Positions 10,322-21,466 are shown, numbered from the stretch's first letter. The stretch: 64,000 nt of DNA from Anagrus nilaparvatae (GCA_022575985.1 JAKSXM010000107.1:744001-808000), one strand, 5' to 3'. Translations and numbers: made by a program. The notes: generated by a model not told the origin, from the sequence alone.

Positions 10322-11166
10322 CCTTAAATTACTATAATACTAGAACTACCAAAATACTCCAGTAAACTAAAAAACTATAATTTCTTTTGTTAAACATTTT
10401 TCTATAATTATCAAAAATACATTTATTTTCCGTGATTAACTATCACTGTAGTCTGATAATGATTAATAATAAACTTATATTTTAATATTTATTTTGATTA
10501 ATTCTATAAATATAATACTAATTTAATGATCTGTTCCCAGTCAGATAAATTTTTTATCTAATTTTATCAAAATACTATTTTTTTATCTGATTTTATCAAT
10601 ATATTATTTTTAATGTAGATAAATTAAAATAGATTTTGTTAACTAGTTTATAAAAAATTATTAAATCTTTCTTAAAAAATAAACTGATTTCACTCACATT
10701 TCAAAAATATATTAAGAATTAATTCACACAAACTAATTCTGAAACGGCATAGCTAAATTATTTATCAATTATTTTTTCGCAATATTTCAAGAACTGCGAA
10801 ATGAAAAAAATTATAACTACTATTTTCAGTACTTAAATTTCTCTGCTTATTCAATTATGCCATTTTTTTTTTTAGTTTAAGAATTTGAAATTTTGCAAAT
10901 TTTTTCTAATTTTCGCGAAAATTGAAAATTTCTAAAAAATTATAGAAAATTTGAGTTGCCGCGGAAATTTGGGTTATAAAAATAGTACTTGAAAGTTACT
11001 TTTAAACTTCACTTTTATACTTCCTGAGATTTTATGGAAAAAAAACTCAAAAACGTTCAAAATAATTCAAACTGCGTTTACGCAAAAAGTGCCCAACAAA
11101 GTGCCTAAAATATTCCGTAAATTTTTTTTGAGTGCGAGAACCTTCGATTTTGCGTTATTCAAAACA
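10322..11166. other. AT-rich DNA with inverted-repeat partner at 10765-10915
   Basis: No gene is seen. 10765-10915 is the inverted partner of 3885-4035 described above. Three short ATCTGATTTTATCAA-like units near 10545-10605 form a weak tandem array. Confidence 0.5.
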
Positions 11167-12194
11167 TGTTAAAGGGACCCGTGATATATATATAATTATA
11201 TGTATTTATATTTTATATTCGTAACTTCTTAACTGTATGTGCCTACTTTTGTACTCGTAACTAATAAAGTTACTCGTACCCGGGAAGGCGTGCTTTTAAT
11301 TATTGAATCAGCAAATATATTGTTATTGGATAGTTGAGATAAGATTTATAGATTTGGATAGATCAGAGGTAGAAATAAGAACACAGCTAATTTAAATACA
11401 TACCAATAAACTAGAAGACGAATATTATTTATTTGTAAACACAAATATAAAAGCTTAATAAACTAATTACAATTATTACAAAAACTATAATATAAGTATA
11501 TTGCAAGTTCATAATACTAACCGTGATATTATTAAATAACTTTATAACGTTAAATATAAAAATATAGCGTTTATAATGTCGTTGCTAAATTATTTAACAA
11601 AGTGTTAAATTCTTTATTAAATTCTGAATTCTTAAAAGTTTGAACTTGAAAAACTGATTCTTGATTACTGATTCACGATTAACGAATACTTATTAATGAT
11701 TCCTGATTCTAGATTAACCTGTTTTTACAATTTTGGCTATTATTTATATCATTGACTTCAACAACGCGTTGGTCTAACCTTTTTTTGAGAGAGGGGTGTT
11801 AGTTGCCTGGTAATCTTGAGGCGTCTTATTAATATCTATTATCTTATCTTTTCATCTTTTTTTAGTCAATAATTCTTAGACTTTTGTTATAATAGTCAAG
11901 GCCAAAAATTATTACTTATCTAAAACGTTAATAACGCTGAGTAATAATCAAGGCCGACAAACATTATAACTTATCTAAATTGTTAAATCGTTTGTGAAAT
12001 AGCCAAGGCCAAAAAACACTATTTCTTATCTAAAATGATAAGAGCGTTGTGAAATAGCCAAAGCTAAATAAAACATTATTAATTAACTAAAAAATGTTAA
12101 TAGCGAGCTCAGAGCGTTCAACCAAAGTTTATCGCATTTGCGTTAACTTGCCTGTTAACGCTTTTGCTGCTATATCTTTTATTTCGCTCTAACA
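11167..12194 (-). mobile_element. LTR2 (3' LTR of the JmjC/envelope element, 1028 bp)
   Basis: The ends are TGTT...AACA. It matches the solo LTR at 40505-41650 and the remnant at 15184-15497. The inner end at 12194 is followed by a purine run on the minus strand (see next entry), so the LTR reads on the minus strand. About four copies of a ~55-bp unit containing CAAGGCC lie at about 11890-12115; under this orientation they are in U3, where enhancer repeats are common. Confidence 0.75.
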
Positions 12195-12208
12195 CTCCTC
12201 TCCTTATG
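12195..12208 (-). promoter_or_regulatory. Putative polypurine tract of the LTR2 element
   Basis: The minus strand reads CATAAGGAGAGGAG directly before TGTTAGAGCG of the LTR. In the opposite orientation this site would have to be a tRNA primer-binding site, which normally starts TGG; it does not. This supports a minus-strand element. Confidence 0.55.
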
Positions 12209-12396
12209 AAAAAAAACTCAAACAGAGTTTTTTGAAACTTGTTTACAAGTCAATCACACATAATTGCCAAAATTTATGTAAAAACAGAATAATTTGCATA
12301 AAAAAAAAATAAATTGAATTCAATTATTCGACCGAACATCTGTATTTAATCCATTAAGAATATTGACAAAATTTAATTTGACTATTACCAAACTCG

Positions 12397-13031
12397 GGCC
12401 ATAGGATTTTTTTTTATCAGAACAAGAAAAAAGGAACAACATTGAATGCCGTTCAGAACATATATACTTAAAAACAGCACCAGTAATAAGTTTAAAGGTC
12501 AATTGTGAAGCAGAGCTATTATTACATAACACCATGTCCTGCCCAAGGGAGGAAGATTTTGCACACGAATCAATACTAGAACTCGTTCAGGGAGGAGTAC
12601 TGTACTTAATGGCGGAAGAAACAAAAGCAAAAATCAAATGCGTAGGGTACAGTCAAGTAAAAAAGTTATCAGGTTTAGGTTTAGTTAAAATACCACCATC
12701 TTGTGAGATGACTATAGGTAGTCATATTTACAAAGGAAGCGGAAATACTGAGCCTAAAATAATTACTCCGAAAGGAAATATGTTCATAAAAGATGTAACT
12801 AAGTTTATAAAGACCACTTAAGATACATTTGTTCCCACTACACTTCCAGTGAAAAATAGTTCTTGGAGGCAAGTTCTCGAATTACACAAGTTTGAAGTAA
12901 TATTGGTAATAACCTTCGGGTTAACATTGATAAATTTAGCAATGTTAATAGTAAAAATAGTAAAAGGGAATAAAATGTATAATCCCTTGGAACAACATCC
13001 CATGGAGGCTTGCATAAACTCACCTGAGTAA
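12397..13031 (+). pseudogene. Envelope fragment, baculovirus-F / errantivirus type
   Basis: On the plus strand an open frame runs from about 12397 to 12821 and resumes in the same frame after TAA (12819-12821) to 13031. The first part has the Cys-rich pattern typical of the C-terminal ectodomain of F-like envelopes, with the block LSGLGLVKIPPSC. The second part holds a single transmembrane helix (around VILVITFGLTLINLAMLIV) followed by a short basic cytoplasmic tail. The N-terminal half with any cleavage site and fusion peptide is missing: upstream the frame is closed by TAG near 12390. The protein class is unrelated to the glycoprotein of the LTR1 elements. It is followed after about 100 bp by acc3 on the same strand. 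Family assignment is by pattern recognition only. Confidence 0.55.
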
Positions 13032-13137
13032 TAAATAAAGAGGAAATAAAATTAGTTAATAAGGTTTAGGATAAATAGAATATAATTAAATAGTAATATG
13101 AAAAATGTTCTTGGTTACAGGAAAAATCTTAAATAAA

Positions 13138-13827
13138 ATGGCAGTTTTTGATTTAAAATTGTTTAAAGAAGCAATACCAGGATTATGCTCCATCTATAAA
13201 AGAAAAAAGAAAGATTGTCCTCTCAAGATAAGAAAATTATTAAAAGCACTAAAAAATATACCAAGGAAAGGTTTGCTTAAAGAAATAAATGAGTTACTGG
13301 TTTCAGGGAGTTATGAAATTTTTTCTACACCAACAGAAGTTTTAACGTTATTACTATGTAAAAATAAAGAACCTATCAAAATTTTAACAGCTATTACAGA
13401 TGCAATTGAAGAAATAGATGTAATAATTGGAAATAAGTTAAAAACAAGTTTCAGAACGGAACGAGCAAAATGGGTTACTAGGGAGCTATTAGAAAGATAC
13501 GCTTGGGATATACCATCATCAGAAAAGTTAAAACAACAAGAATTTTTGTTTTGTATAAAAAACCTTAAAGAACAAGGATACATCATAGAAGGCACAAATA
13601 AGTTTCTATGTAACTTATGTAAAAAAACATTAAATATGGAACTATTAAATTGGAAGTTACAAGCTATTAGTCATGGGATGGTATGGAATTACAGGTATCC
13701 AGGGTGTATAAGCTGCAAGGCAATTTTATGGTCTCCTGAGAAAATTCAACATTGTTTTAAATGTTATAAGCAATTTGGAGTTCATAAGGAATTAATAAGA
13801 GCAAAGGAATATTTTATACATTGTTAA
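13138..13827 (+). CDS. acc3: Cys-rich accessory protein behind the F-type envelope
   Basis: Intact frame of 229 residues from ATG 13138 (MAVFDLKLF). I chose this start over the more upstream in-frame codon at 13105 because TTCTTGGTTACAG at about 13118-13130 is a good 3' splice site directly before it. The N-terminal two thirds are Lys-rich and helical. The C-terminal third has CNLC, CISC and CFKC, and its last block (HCFKCYKQFG...KEL...Y...C) matches the end of acc1 (NCFDCRYEIF...EEL...Y...C) in spacing and residues. Size, position after an envelope gene, and the acceptor at the ATG also match acc1 and acc2, so I infer common descent. No signal peptide or membrane segment. Function unknown. 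Confidence 0.65.
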   Translation: MAVFDLKLFKEAIPGLCSIYKRKKKDCPLKIRKLLKALKNIPRKGLLKEINELLVSGSYEIFSTPTEVLTLLLCKNKEPIKILTAITDAIEEIDVIIGNKLKTSFRTERAKWVTRELLERYAWDIPSSEKLKQQEFLFCIKNLKEQGYIIEGTNKFLCNLCKKTLNMELLNWKLQAISHGMVWNYRYPGCISCKAILWSPEKIQHCFKCYKQFGVHKELIRAKEYFIHC

Positions 13828-13915
13828 GCAACGCAGTCAAATAGTCGCGTCTAGAAATAAGTCAAAAGTCGTGATGTAGTTTTAAGAAAATAATGGAACA
13901 GGAAAGGCAGGATAC

Positions 13916-13947
13916 AATAAAATCATTAAGCATTTTTTGTTTTTATT
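13916..13947. terminator. Convergent polyadenylation signals
   Basis: AATAAA on the plus strand (13916-13921) serves acc3; its minus-strand equivalent (complement of 13942-13947) serves the JmjC-like gene. They face each other about 20 bp apart in the 178-bp gap between the two stop codons, which supports two convergent transcription units. Confidence 0.6.
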
Positions 13948-14005
13948 AAAAAAATTTTTTTATACAATAATAAAAGTAAAAATAACAATTTTCAAAATTA
14001 AGTTC

Positions 14006-15180
14006 TTATATTTTACGTAATTGTTTACAAGGAGTACCTTCAGAAGCAGAAGAGCAAGCCTTTTCAGAAGAATCACTGGGTAGAGAAGGACGGGTAACCA
14101 ACCATCGACGATGAGCTGTATTATGACGCTCACATGTAATATGATGAGGCATTTCTTTCCTGGTATATTCCTTTTGGCAAGGCTCACAATTAATCTTTTT
14201 TCCCTTACCATGCGCCGTTTCCTGATGGATAAGAAGATGGGCGGCAGAAATAGGATTAACAGAGCAACCAGGACACTCAAAGGGCCTATGAACCTGATGT
14301 CTATGTTTTTTTAAAGCAGCTGAATAACCTAAATTAGGAGTCGGACAAAGATTCTCAGCACAAGTAACACTGTAGTCTACTTGCAAAGAGAAATCAGGTA
14401 GATCTACAAATAAAGGTTGTCGACCACCTACTTCAAGAGGACAGCTGCAGAGAAATTTTCTAATAGGATGAAGCGCTAAAACAAGAGGCAGTAAACAACG
14501 AGACTCTACAGCGGAAAAACCAGGACTGTTGTAAGCATACCCTACACCAGGACCAACAAATACCATCTGACCTCGGCGTTGGATAAAGTCGTAAGACGGA
14601 ATTTGATGAGTGTCAAGAAAGGCCTTACTAGGAAAAAAACCGGGGGTATGAAGGCAAGCACGGTCACAAGAGCAAAAATTACACAGTTCACCGTCCATAC
14701 ATCCAAGGTCATCGCAAAGACCGGTTTTTATTTTTAAATCAGGCCAAATGGAAAGGAGTTTTTGAATTGATGTTTTAGGGAGTACGGTCCATAGAAGATA
14801 ATCTCCATCGGTCAAAAGGTGACCAGAAGGGAACTGTCCTAGCTCAGTTCTATGCATAAAAAAGGATGCTGGGCCATGAAAACTCCAAACTGATAAACTC
14901 ACTCCTACAAAGAAAATTAAAAAACATATAAAATTTAATAAGAATTAAAAATAAGATTTTTTTTTTTAGTTACCTAACTTGCCTTCTTCCAAAAATTCTG
15001 GAAGAGTATCCGCAAAAATATGCGTTGCTGCAAAATTTAGCAACTCATCATTAAAAGGAATATCTTGGTTATGTACATTATACCAGAAACGACCAGAAAT
15101 TAAATCTTGCTCACGTGCAGCCTGACAAAATAACAAAGGATCTTTACCTTCTGGGGCAGTAAAAGTAGATGAGTCAAAAA
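14006..15180 (-). CDS. JmjC-like domain plus C2H2 fingers, spliced, 5' partial
   Basis: Two exons are visible: about 15180-14974 and 14904-14006, with a 69-bp intron that has GTAACT at the donor and TTTTCTTTGTAG at the acceptor; the frame is continuous (phase 1). The region spanning the exon junction resembles a JmjC cupin: a SVWSFHGPASFFMHRTE strand, GDYLLWTVLP, then IPSYDFIQRRGQMVFVGPGVGYAYNSPGFSAVES. In active JmjC oxygenases these positions carry HxD/E...H; here the first site reads HRTE and the last His appears to be Tyr, so the iron site is probably dead. Three C2H2-type fingers follow (CAENLC...H..., FECPGC...H..., INCEPC...H...H). The 5' end is lost where the LTR2 remnant begins at 15184. 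It is convergent with envelope-acc3. The JmjC call is by motif reading and needs structural confirmation. Confidence 0.55.
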
Positions 15181-15183
15181 TTG

Positions 15184-15497
15184 AGTCAAAAATTCTTAGA
15201 CTTTTGTTATAATAGTCAAGGCCAAAAATTATTACTTATCTAAAACGTTAATAACGCTGAGTAATAATCAAGGCCAACAAACATTATAACTTATCTAAAT
15301 TGTTAAATCGTTTGTGAAATAGACAAGGCCAAAAAACACTATTTCTTATCTAAAATGATAAGAGCGTTGTGAAATAGCCAAGGCTAAATAAAACATTATT
15401 AATTAACTAAAAAATGTTAATAGCGAGCTCAATGCGTTCAACCAAAAGTTATGCCTGTTAACGCTTTTGCTGCTATATCTTTTATCTCGCTCTAACA
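15184..15497 (-). mobile_element. LTR2 remnant (U3-end part)
   Basis: This is nearly identical to the inner 314 bp of the LTR at 11167-12194, including the CAAGGCC repeat units, and ends CTCGCTCTAACA at 15497. The other ~700 bp of this LTR are deleted. Target duplications do not match between 11163-11166 and 15498-15501, so the element ends have been rearranged. Confidence 0.7.
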
Positions 15498-16556
15498 GTT
15501 GATAAGCTTTCCCCAATAGTTAAAAAACTCCTTCCTAGAGAATTTCGTCTATTCTTATCAATTCATAGTTTCTCCCTTAAAATAGAGTGGGAAAAATGAT
15601 GACTCGAAAACATCATCCTAGAGAATTTCGTCTATTCTTATCAATTCATAGTTTCTCTCTTAAAATAGAGTGGGAAAAATGATGACTCGAAAACATCATC
15701 CGATATCCAGGTATATTTTTAAGCTGATAGCGGCTAATTTATGTATTTTTAAAACAAAAGGGCTAATTTAAATATTGTATGTACACTGTAAAAAAAGGTT
15801 AAAAAAAAATAATTTTTGAGTTTTCGTTCCGTTATCCTAAACTTATACTTATAATTTCTAACTATGGAAAACTTAATTTAATTATACTTTAGCTTATTTT
15901 TAGTTGCAGACATAAAAAAAACTTATTTTTAAACTATGTAGTGATTTTCAGTTTCCGAAAATTAAGCCATTCCATCTATAAAAATTGAAATTTCTGACCC
16001 AAATAATCAGAACTAAAAATACCACAGAGTTATTATTATTTATTTTTATTATTACTGATGTTTATGTGATAAAACTTAAGGCTAAAAATTATTATTAATA
16101 AATTATTTAGAGTATTTCTTAGACCAATAAATTATTACTCGACACATAAAAAAATTTATTTTACCGCTTTTCATAATTTATTAGTTTAAGATTTACTCAT
16201 TGCAATTTATTCGCTTATTTAATAACTTATCATTAATATTTAAACAAATTATGAGCTTTCCAATTTTCCATTTAAGAAAAACAAGAAAGCTAGCAAGAGT
16301 AATGATTTTCCTTTGATTTGGCAATTTTGAAAAAATAAAAAATAGAATAAAAGCATAATTTAAATTTCCCCTTTTCAAGAGGTAAGTTTGCGAAATCTTT
16401 GCTAGTGCGATAATAAAATTTGAAAAATAGGAAAAATATTGTAATAAATTGCCAAGTCATGACATTCAAAAAATTTTTCCATAAAAACTTTATCACGTAT
16501 ACATGTAAGTTAAATTTCATGTACACGGAAAAAATTTTGAATGACTGGACGTTACA
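15498..16556 (-). mobile_element. LTR1 fragment (U3 part) with 83-bp tandem duplication
   Basis: Matches the U3 half of LTR1 copies at 26396-38444 and 46090-47191 and ends GGACGTTACA at 16556. It contains a direct 83-bp duplication (15534-15616 and 15617-15699), starting CCTAGAGAATTTCGTC. The left half of the LTR is missing, cut at the LTR2 remnant. Confidence 0.75.
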
Positions 16557-16932
16557 CTTTAAAATGATTACTAAATTAACCCAAGAATAAAATTTAATTT
16601 TTACTAATAAAAAAAAAATTTTTATTGAGTTAGCTTTGATAAGAAAATTAAAATTACTCAACAAATATCTATTTAAAAAAAATTTAACTGATAAAATTAA
16701 ATTAATTTTATCATATGTTTCACTTTTAAATAAAAAAAATGACTAGTATATTTAAATTAATAATATTTTTGTTTCTTTTTATTTCGCAACCAACATTTAA
16801 TAGAAAAAATTATTTGAATATATTAAAATACAAAAAAAATTTTTTGATTTTTAACAGAAAATAAAATTTTTCAAATTTTACACTTTGTATGTTTTTAAAC
16901 TGAACCAAATATCGCGGACGAGCCCTCAAACT
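16557..16932. other. Repeat-derived AT-rich spacer
   Basis: The first ~125 bp match 2960-3060 (start TTTAAAATGATTACTAAATT). No gene is seen. Confidence 0.5.
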
Positions 16933-17334
16933 TGTTATGTCTAAATTGACTTTATGTAACCTTGTAAATGTAAATGTTTTTCCTTTTAGCCTTGCGTCTT
17001 TGCGACACTAAGCGGCGGGAAAAGGACTTGGTTCAAATATAAAAATACACAAATTAATGTAAATAACTAATTTATTAAAGATTCTAATAAATGTTAATTG
17101 GATAATAATAATAATGTAAGATGAACTCCAAAAATGCCTAAGTCCAACTTGGAAGGATAAGTGTACACGAACTTCTGAACCACTGGTATCGTGAACGGAA
17201 CTAGCCACGAGATTGCTAACAGATCAAAGAGACTGAACCTTCGGATTGTACCTCTATATATAGTGATAAGAGCTTTTTGATTGTTACTAATAATAACCCT
17301 TTTGTTTAGGGTCATTTTGACCTGAACCGTTACA
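16933..17334. mobile_element. LTR3 remnant
   Basis: Similar to the complete solo LTR at 38670-39348, sharing AAGGACTTGGTTCA, GTCCAACTTGGAAGG and CCTCTATATATAGTGATAAG, with TGTT...TACA ends, but about 280 bp shorter from an internal deletion. No target duplication could be matched. Confidence 0.6.
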
Positions 17335-17454
17335 CGTCTATGCGTCACTAAATGGCGGAAAATTCAATTTAATAAGTTAGAAAGGTTAAACCTATAGGAC
17401 TTTATTTGAAATTAGTTTAAATGCTACTTGAATATTATAGTAAGTTATAAGTTA

Positions 17455-17945
17455 TGTAAAAGGTTTCTTAACGGGCCTTACAAAAATAATATTAAGTTAA
17501 CAAATAACGAATTTTAAAAATTAAAAATATTCAAATATTTATTTGTATATCAATTTTAGGAGGACTGTCCCTAGTTTTCTTCCAGGGCTTGTACTAACTA
17601 TTATAACTCTGTTTATTGTTAATTTTAAATTTGACTGAAGTTATTTAAAATAAATATGAATGATTACTTACTTTTTATTATTTGATGTTTGTCCAAGAAG
17701 ATTTAGAAAATAATTCTTATTTAAAAAAAGTATTTAACAAAAATTTGAATTTTATGAAATTTATTAAAAAAAAACCAACTAAAACCTTTAAGTGAGGAAT
17801 TCACAATTTTAGCTATATAAAATTATTTAAACTTAAACTTTTTTTTTAAATTTTAAATTTGTTTAAAATTGAAATAGATTTATATATATTTTTAAAGAAC
17901 TTTAACAAAACTCAAAGTTAAAACCTTAGCGCAAGTACTGCGTGT
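17455..17945 (-). mobile_element. LTR1 fragment (R-U5 part)
   Basis: Starts TGTAAAAGG at the outer end, with the hairpin near 17568-17591 and the GTAAGT motif (complement of 17666-17671). It ends in the GTACTGCG block, where acc2 sequence begins. Confidence 0.7.
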
Positions 17946-18129
17946 ATGTAAAAATGAATTTGGGTGAATTTTCGGTGTCATCTTCTGGGTACCAATTTAT
18001 GTAGTGTTTATGGTAACACCTGACACACGTTATCGTCCTATATGGGTAGTTCAAATAAAATCCCTCAACATGATTTGAAAAACTCTTGTATTTGCTAAGA
18101 TTTCTTGAACGAATTATCTCTATCGTGAG
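17946..18129 (-). pseudogene. acc2 fragment
   Basis: About 60 codons matching the middle of acc2 (VRSRNLNKYKSFSNH region, one CxxC pair and the NWYPEDDTENSPKF block). Both ends are cut by LTR1 sequences at 17945 and 18130. It shows that a further, now destroyed, acc2-bearing element existed here. Confidence 0.7.
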
Positions 18130-18598
18130 TGTCAAATCATACTTTTTTTTGGTATAATTACATTAATTTAAGTTTGATCTTATTTTAGAAGGATTGTCCA
18201 AGTCCTTCTGGTCTTCTGGCTGTATTATTCGCTTAGACTGTTCAAGATTTTTGAGATTTAAAAATACTAAAACTGTGAACTTAAGAGTTTAATAAAATAG
18301 ATTTTGTTACTTACTTTTTCTTTTATATTTTCAATTGAACCAAAAATTAAAACACAATGAAATGTATTTAAAACTTGAATAGAATTCGTTTTATTTTATA
18401 ACACAAAAGATTTTAAATGAGGAAATTACGCTTTAAATTTTTAAGTAAAAATTATAATTTGAAGTAAAATTACAAGACTTTTAATTTAATAATTTTTAAA
18501 ATTTAAATTTATAAAAATATCAGAACGACTAAGTTCAAACTTCTACACAAAAACCTGTGCACTGGCTTAAGGTTAATTAAAAGAGACCGCCTTTAGGG
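18130..18598 (-). mobile_element. LTR1 fragment inserted in acc2
   Basis: Outer end TGTCAAATCAT, as in the LTR at 43731. It has a 7-bp perfect hairpin (18187-18193 with 18203-18209) and GTAAGT (complement of 18309-18314). Cut at 18599 by the LTR of element B. Confidence 0.7.
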
Positions 18599-19885
18599 TG
18601 TAACAATCAGTTTTGGCTGATTATACAATTAAATTTTGTTTTAGGAAGGTTGTACAGGCCTTCCAGGGATTGTAACCAGCTAATATTTCAGAAAAGTTAC
18701 TCAAAACGTTTGATTGAATTAACCTTTCTAGTATAATAATAAGATGGTACTTACTTTTGTTTAAGTTGAATGAGCTGGTAAATTTAAAGAATTTGAATGA
18801 ACAATAAAAATTATGTTTAAACTTTAGTTTATTTATAACTTAAACTTTTCTATAATTTAAGTTAAGTGAGAAAAATAATTTCTAACACTGAGTTTATTTT
18901 TTTATAAAGATTAAAATTAAGTTCAACGATTTACAATTGTACTTGGATGGTGGTTGATCTAGAATGCCTTTCTTAGGCAAAAACATGGGTATTTAAGCAC
19001 TTCAAATCCTGATAACACCGCGCTCCCCTCTTGATAAAAATCAGGAGTGGGTTGCGGGTTTATCATGATATCTAGTCCCAGAGTTTGCCCAAGAGGGGAA
19101 TATTTTGTCTATTCATCACACGCATAGATCATACGTTTTTTTCTTATCAACGCGTGTAATGAACGTGATATTTCAAAACGATGGGTTTCACATAAAGTTT
19201 GTTTTTATGGAATGGAAAAATTCCATTTATCTGACCCATTGTTTTTACGTTAATCCTTGACCTAATTTTATTTTCCCATGACAAATTACCTTAAAACCCT
19301 TTTTCTCTTTTAAGCTAATTATAGGTTTCTTTAAAGTAATTTATTCATGGAATTAAGACTTAAAATTTATGAAATTAAAAACTTGACTTTCCATGAAATT
19401 TTCTTCATGAAAAATCTCTTTTCGAATAATTTGAAAAGTCAAAACTTAATGATATAACTTAGTTATAAAATCTTAAGCCCTTTCAAAATTTGGTTCTCTT
19501 TTAACTTTCACGTATTGAAGTTTTTATGAACCAAATTCTGAACCTGGGTTTAACTTAATTTTATCAAGGTTTAATGTTTCTCCCTTGAGCTTTCCTTGCC
19601 ATTTTAGAATTTTCAAATGACAAAAAAAACTCGCAAGTGAAAATTAAAACCTTGCTTAGACTTTTCTAGTTGCTTCATATTACCCAAAATGGAATCGTTT
19701 TTCTCGCAATTGAAATTTAAGTTTTATTCCACAATCTAGAAAAGTATTTCCCGTTGTGCCCATAAATTTCCTCAGTGAAAGAAAATATCTGAAAAATTTT
19801 GAATTTATATACACTGAAAAATTTTATAGGGCACTAAGCCTTGCGCTACACGGGGAAAAATTTCTGAGCGGCTGATGACGTTACA
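18599..19885 (-). mobile_element. LTR1 of element B (3' LTR, 1287 bp)
   Basis: Ends TGTAACAATC at 18599 and GACGTTACA at 19885, the latter abutted by the polypurine tract (19886-19900). It carries the GGAAGG/CCTTCC hairpin (18644-18649 with 18659-18664), GTAAGT (complement of 18749-18754) and a TATA-like TTAAATACCC near 18985. Closest in sequence to the solo LTR at 22091. Confidence 0.85.
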
Positions 19886-20158
19886 CCTCCCCACTTAGAA
19901 TGTTGGTAATGCTTCCAATGATGCTTTACCAACTTTGTACTATATATATATGCTTACAAAATTTCTTAGATTTAGTTGACAATATCATACTTATATCTAT
20001 TTTCTCACTTAACTTTTATTAATCCTAGATTTACAGATTTTCTTAATGTCTCTAGTATAGTCTATAAAAAAACCTTTTTTTTTTTTTTTTTTATTTTTAC
20101 ACAACTTAGAATTTAGCACACAAAAACACTTTTCAAATTTAACACTAACACAATTTCA

Positions 20159-20845
20159 CTAAAGTTTTCCTGTTCCAACCAGTCTAGCGTACTCTACAGT
20201 TGGCACAGCACACCAATTCAGCCACAAACAAGTTTTTAGATAACCCTTTTCTGCCAGTTCTTCTTTCTTTGTAAAGATCTCGTATCTACAGTCGAAACAA
20301 TTCCTGACAAATTGGCATATGGTGACTTTTTTCTTGCACTTGTCACAGTTATTCTTCAACCTTTTTCTGGTAGTTAGATGTGTCTGTATGCCATCTCTGG
20401 GGCTCCAATTGTCGTCGTATAGGCCTTCCAGATGGTCCTTCAAGTAACATGACCCGCAGGTCATTGTTTTTTTCTTAATATTAAGATGGAAAGAGCCACA
20501 GGGACTGTGATAACAGCGATACCAATTCCAATTTTTACTGATAGTGATGTCTTTAGTTAAAGAACTGAGATAATATGTTCTTAAAAAATTATGCTTCTTC
20601 CCGAAATGATCCTCGAAGAGTGGCACTAAACTCATAGAGCTTAGTGCTAGGTTGTCTGATTCTCTTTCGTCCACGTAATCTATTATCTTCCATCCTATAA
20701 CCTTGTATATGTTCTTGAAGTAGGCGTTACGCAGCAGAATCGTGGCCACTGCTTGCACGTAGTTGGTCGGCTGTTCCAACTCTTCCTTATCGTATTGCTT
20801 CTTCACCCTTTGTAGGGTTCGAAGCAGTGATGTTTCGTTCACCTT
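20159..20845 (-). CDS. acc1 of element B, N-terminus cut off
   Basis: About 228 uninterrupted codons ending at 20159; the first ~30 residues of the family (MEKV... to the ...TRVNETS block) are lost where LTR sequence begins at about 20846. This is the best-preserved acc1 in the window. Blocks: TLQRVKKQYD, PTNYVQAVATILLRN, IYKVIGWK, LSSMSLVPLFEDHFG, LTKDITISKNWNWYRCYHSP, TCGSC, NWSPRDG, CDKC, CFDC, then a C-terminal NWCAVPTVEYARLVG. The three CxxC pairs are all present. acc2 is absent here: only 273 bp separate the stop from the polypurine tract. Confidence 0.65.
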   Translation of the reverse strand, partial: KVNETSLLRTLQRVKKQYDKEELEQPTNYVQAVATILLRNAYFKNIYKVIGWKIIDYVDERESDNLALSSMSLVPLFEDHFGKKHNFLRTYYLSSLTKDITISKNWNWYRCYHSPCGSFHLNIKKKTMTCGSCYLKDHLEGLYDDNWSPRDGIQTHLTTRKRLKNNCDKCKKKVTICQFVRNCFDCRYEIFTKKEELAEKGYLKTCLWLNWCAVPTVEYARLVGTGKL

Positions 20846-21466
20846 GGTTCAGAATCAAAATTTAAAATATTTAGAGGAAAAATTCTTAATTTTCATAACT
20901 TCTATTAGTAAAATTTTATGAGAGAATAATTTTCATTTTAAAACTATTTCCTCTGGGAAATTATACTCTAAACTATGAAATTTATTTTAATAACAATTAC
21001 TTATTCTAGCAATAAAATTTAAAAATATATGAACAAAACTTAAAAATTATTTGAACAAAAATAACTATTTTAATAATAAAAATAAAAGTATTTAATTAAT
21101 TAATTTAGTTTGAACATCAATTTTCCTTTCCGAGCTTTAAATTTTCCTTAAAAACGTATGTGTTTTAAAACTTAAGAATAAAAAACTCACAAAGGAAATG
21201 CATGATCTCTTAAATTTTTTTCATGATTTCTTTTTTTACATTTTCTTTGGCTAATTTTCAATACCTAAAGGAAAATCGTTTTTCTCGCAAATGAAATTTT
21301 AGGTACATGAATATCAGCCAAAAATCCTGCAATTTCCATATTTTTCTCCAAAATATTTCCCAGAGCATAATATTTTTTTAAAATCTATTCATACACGGGG
21401 AAAAATTTAAAGAGGCTAAGCGAAAGCTACACGGAGAAAAATTTAGAGACGGCACCTGACGCTACA
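20846..21466 (-). mobile_element. LTR1 of element C (3' LTR, U3 part only)
   Basis: Matches 44600-45178 of the LTR of element E and ends GCTACA at 21466, followed by the polypurine tract (CCCCCCACTTAGAGTG on the plus strand). The left half is missing: the LTR joins acc1 of element B directly at about 20846, marking a deletion or nested-insertion junction. Confidence 0.75.

Noticed and set aside
13311..13595. Minus-strand frame inside acc3
   Set aside because: Antisense shadow of acc3; no homology between copies or splice signals.
16193..16664. Overlapping minus-strand frames rich in Phe, Ile, Lys
   Set aside because: They lie in LTR U3 sequence and are not conserved in the other LTR1 copies.
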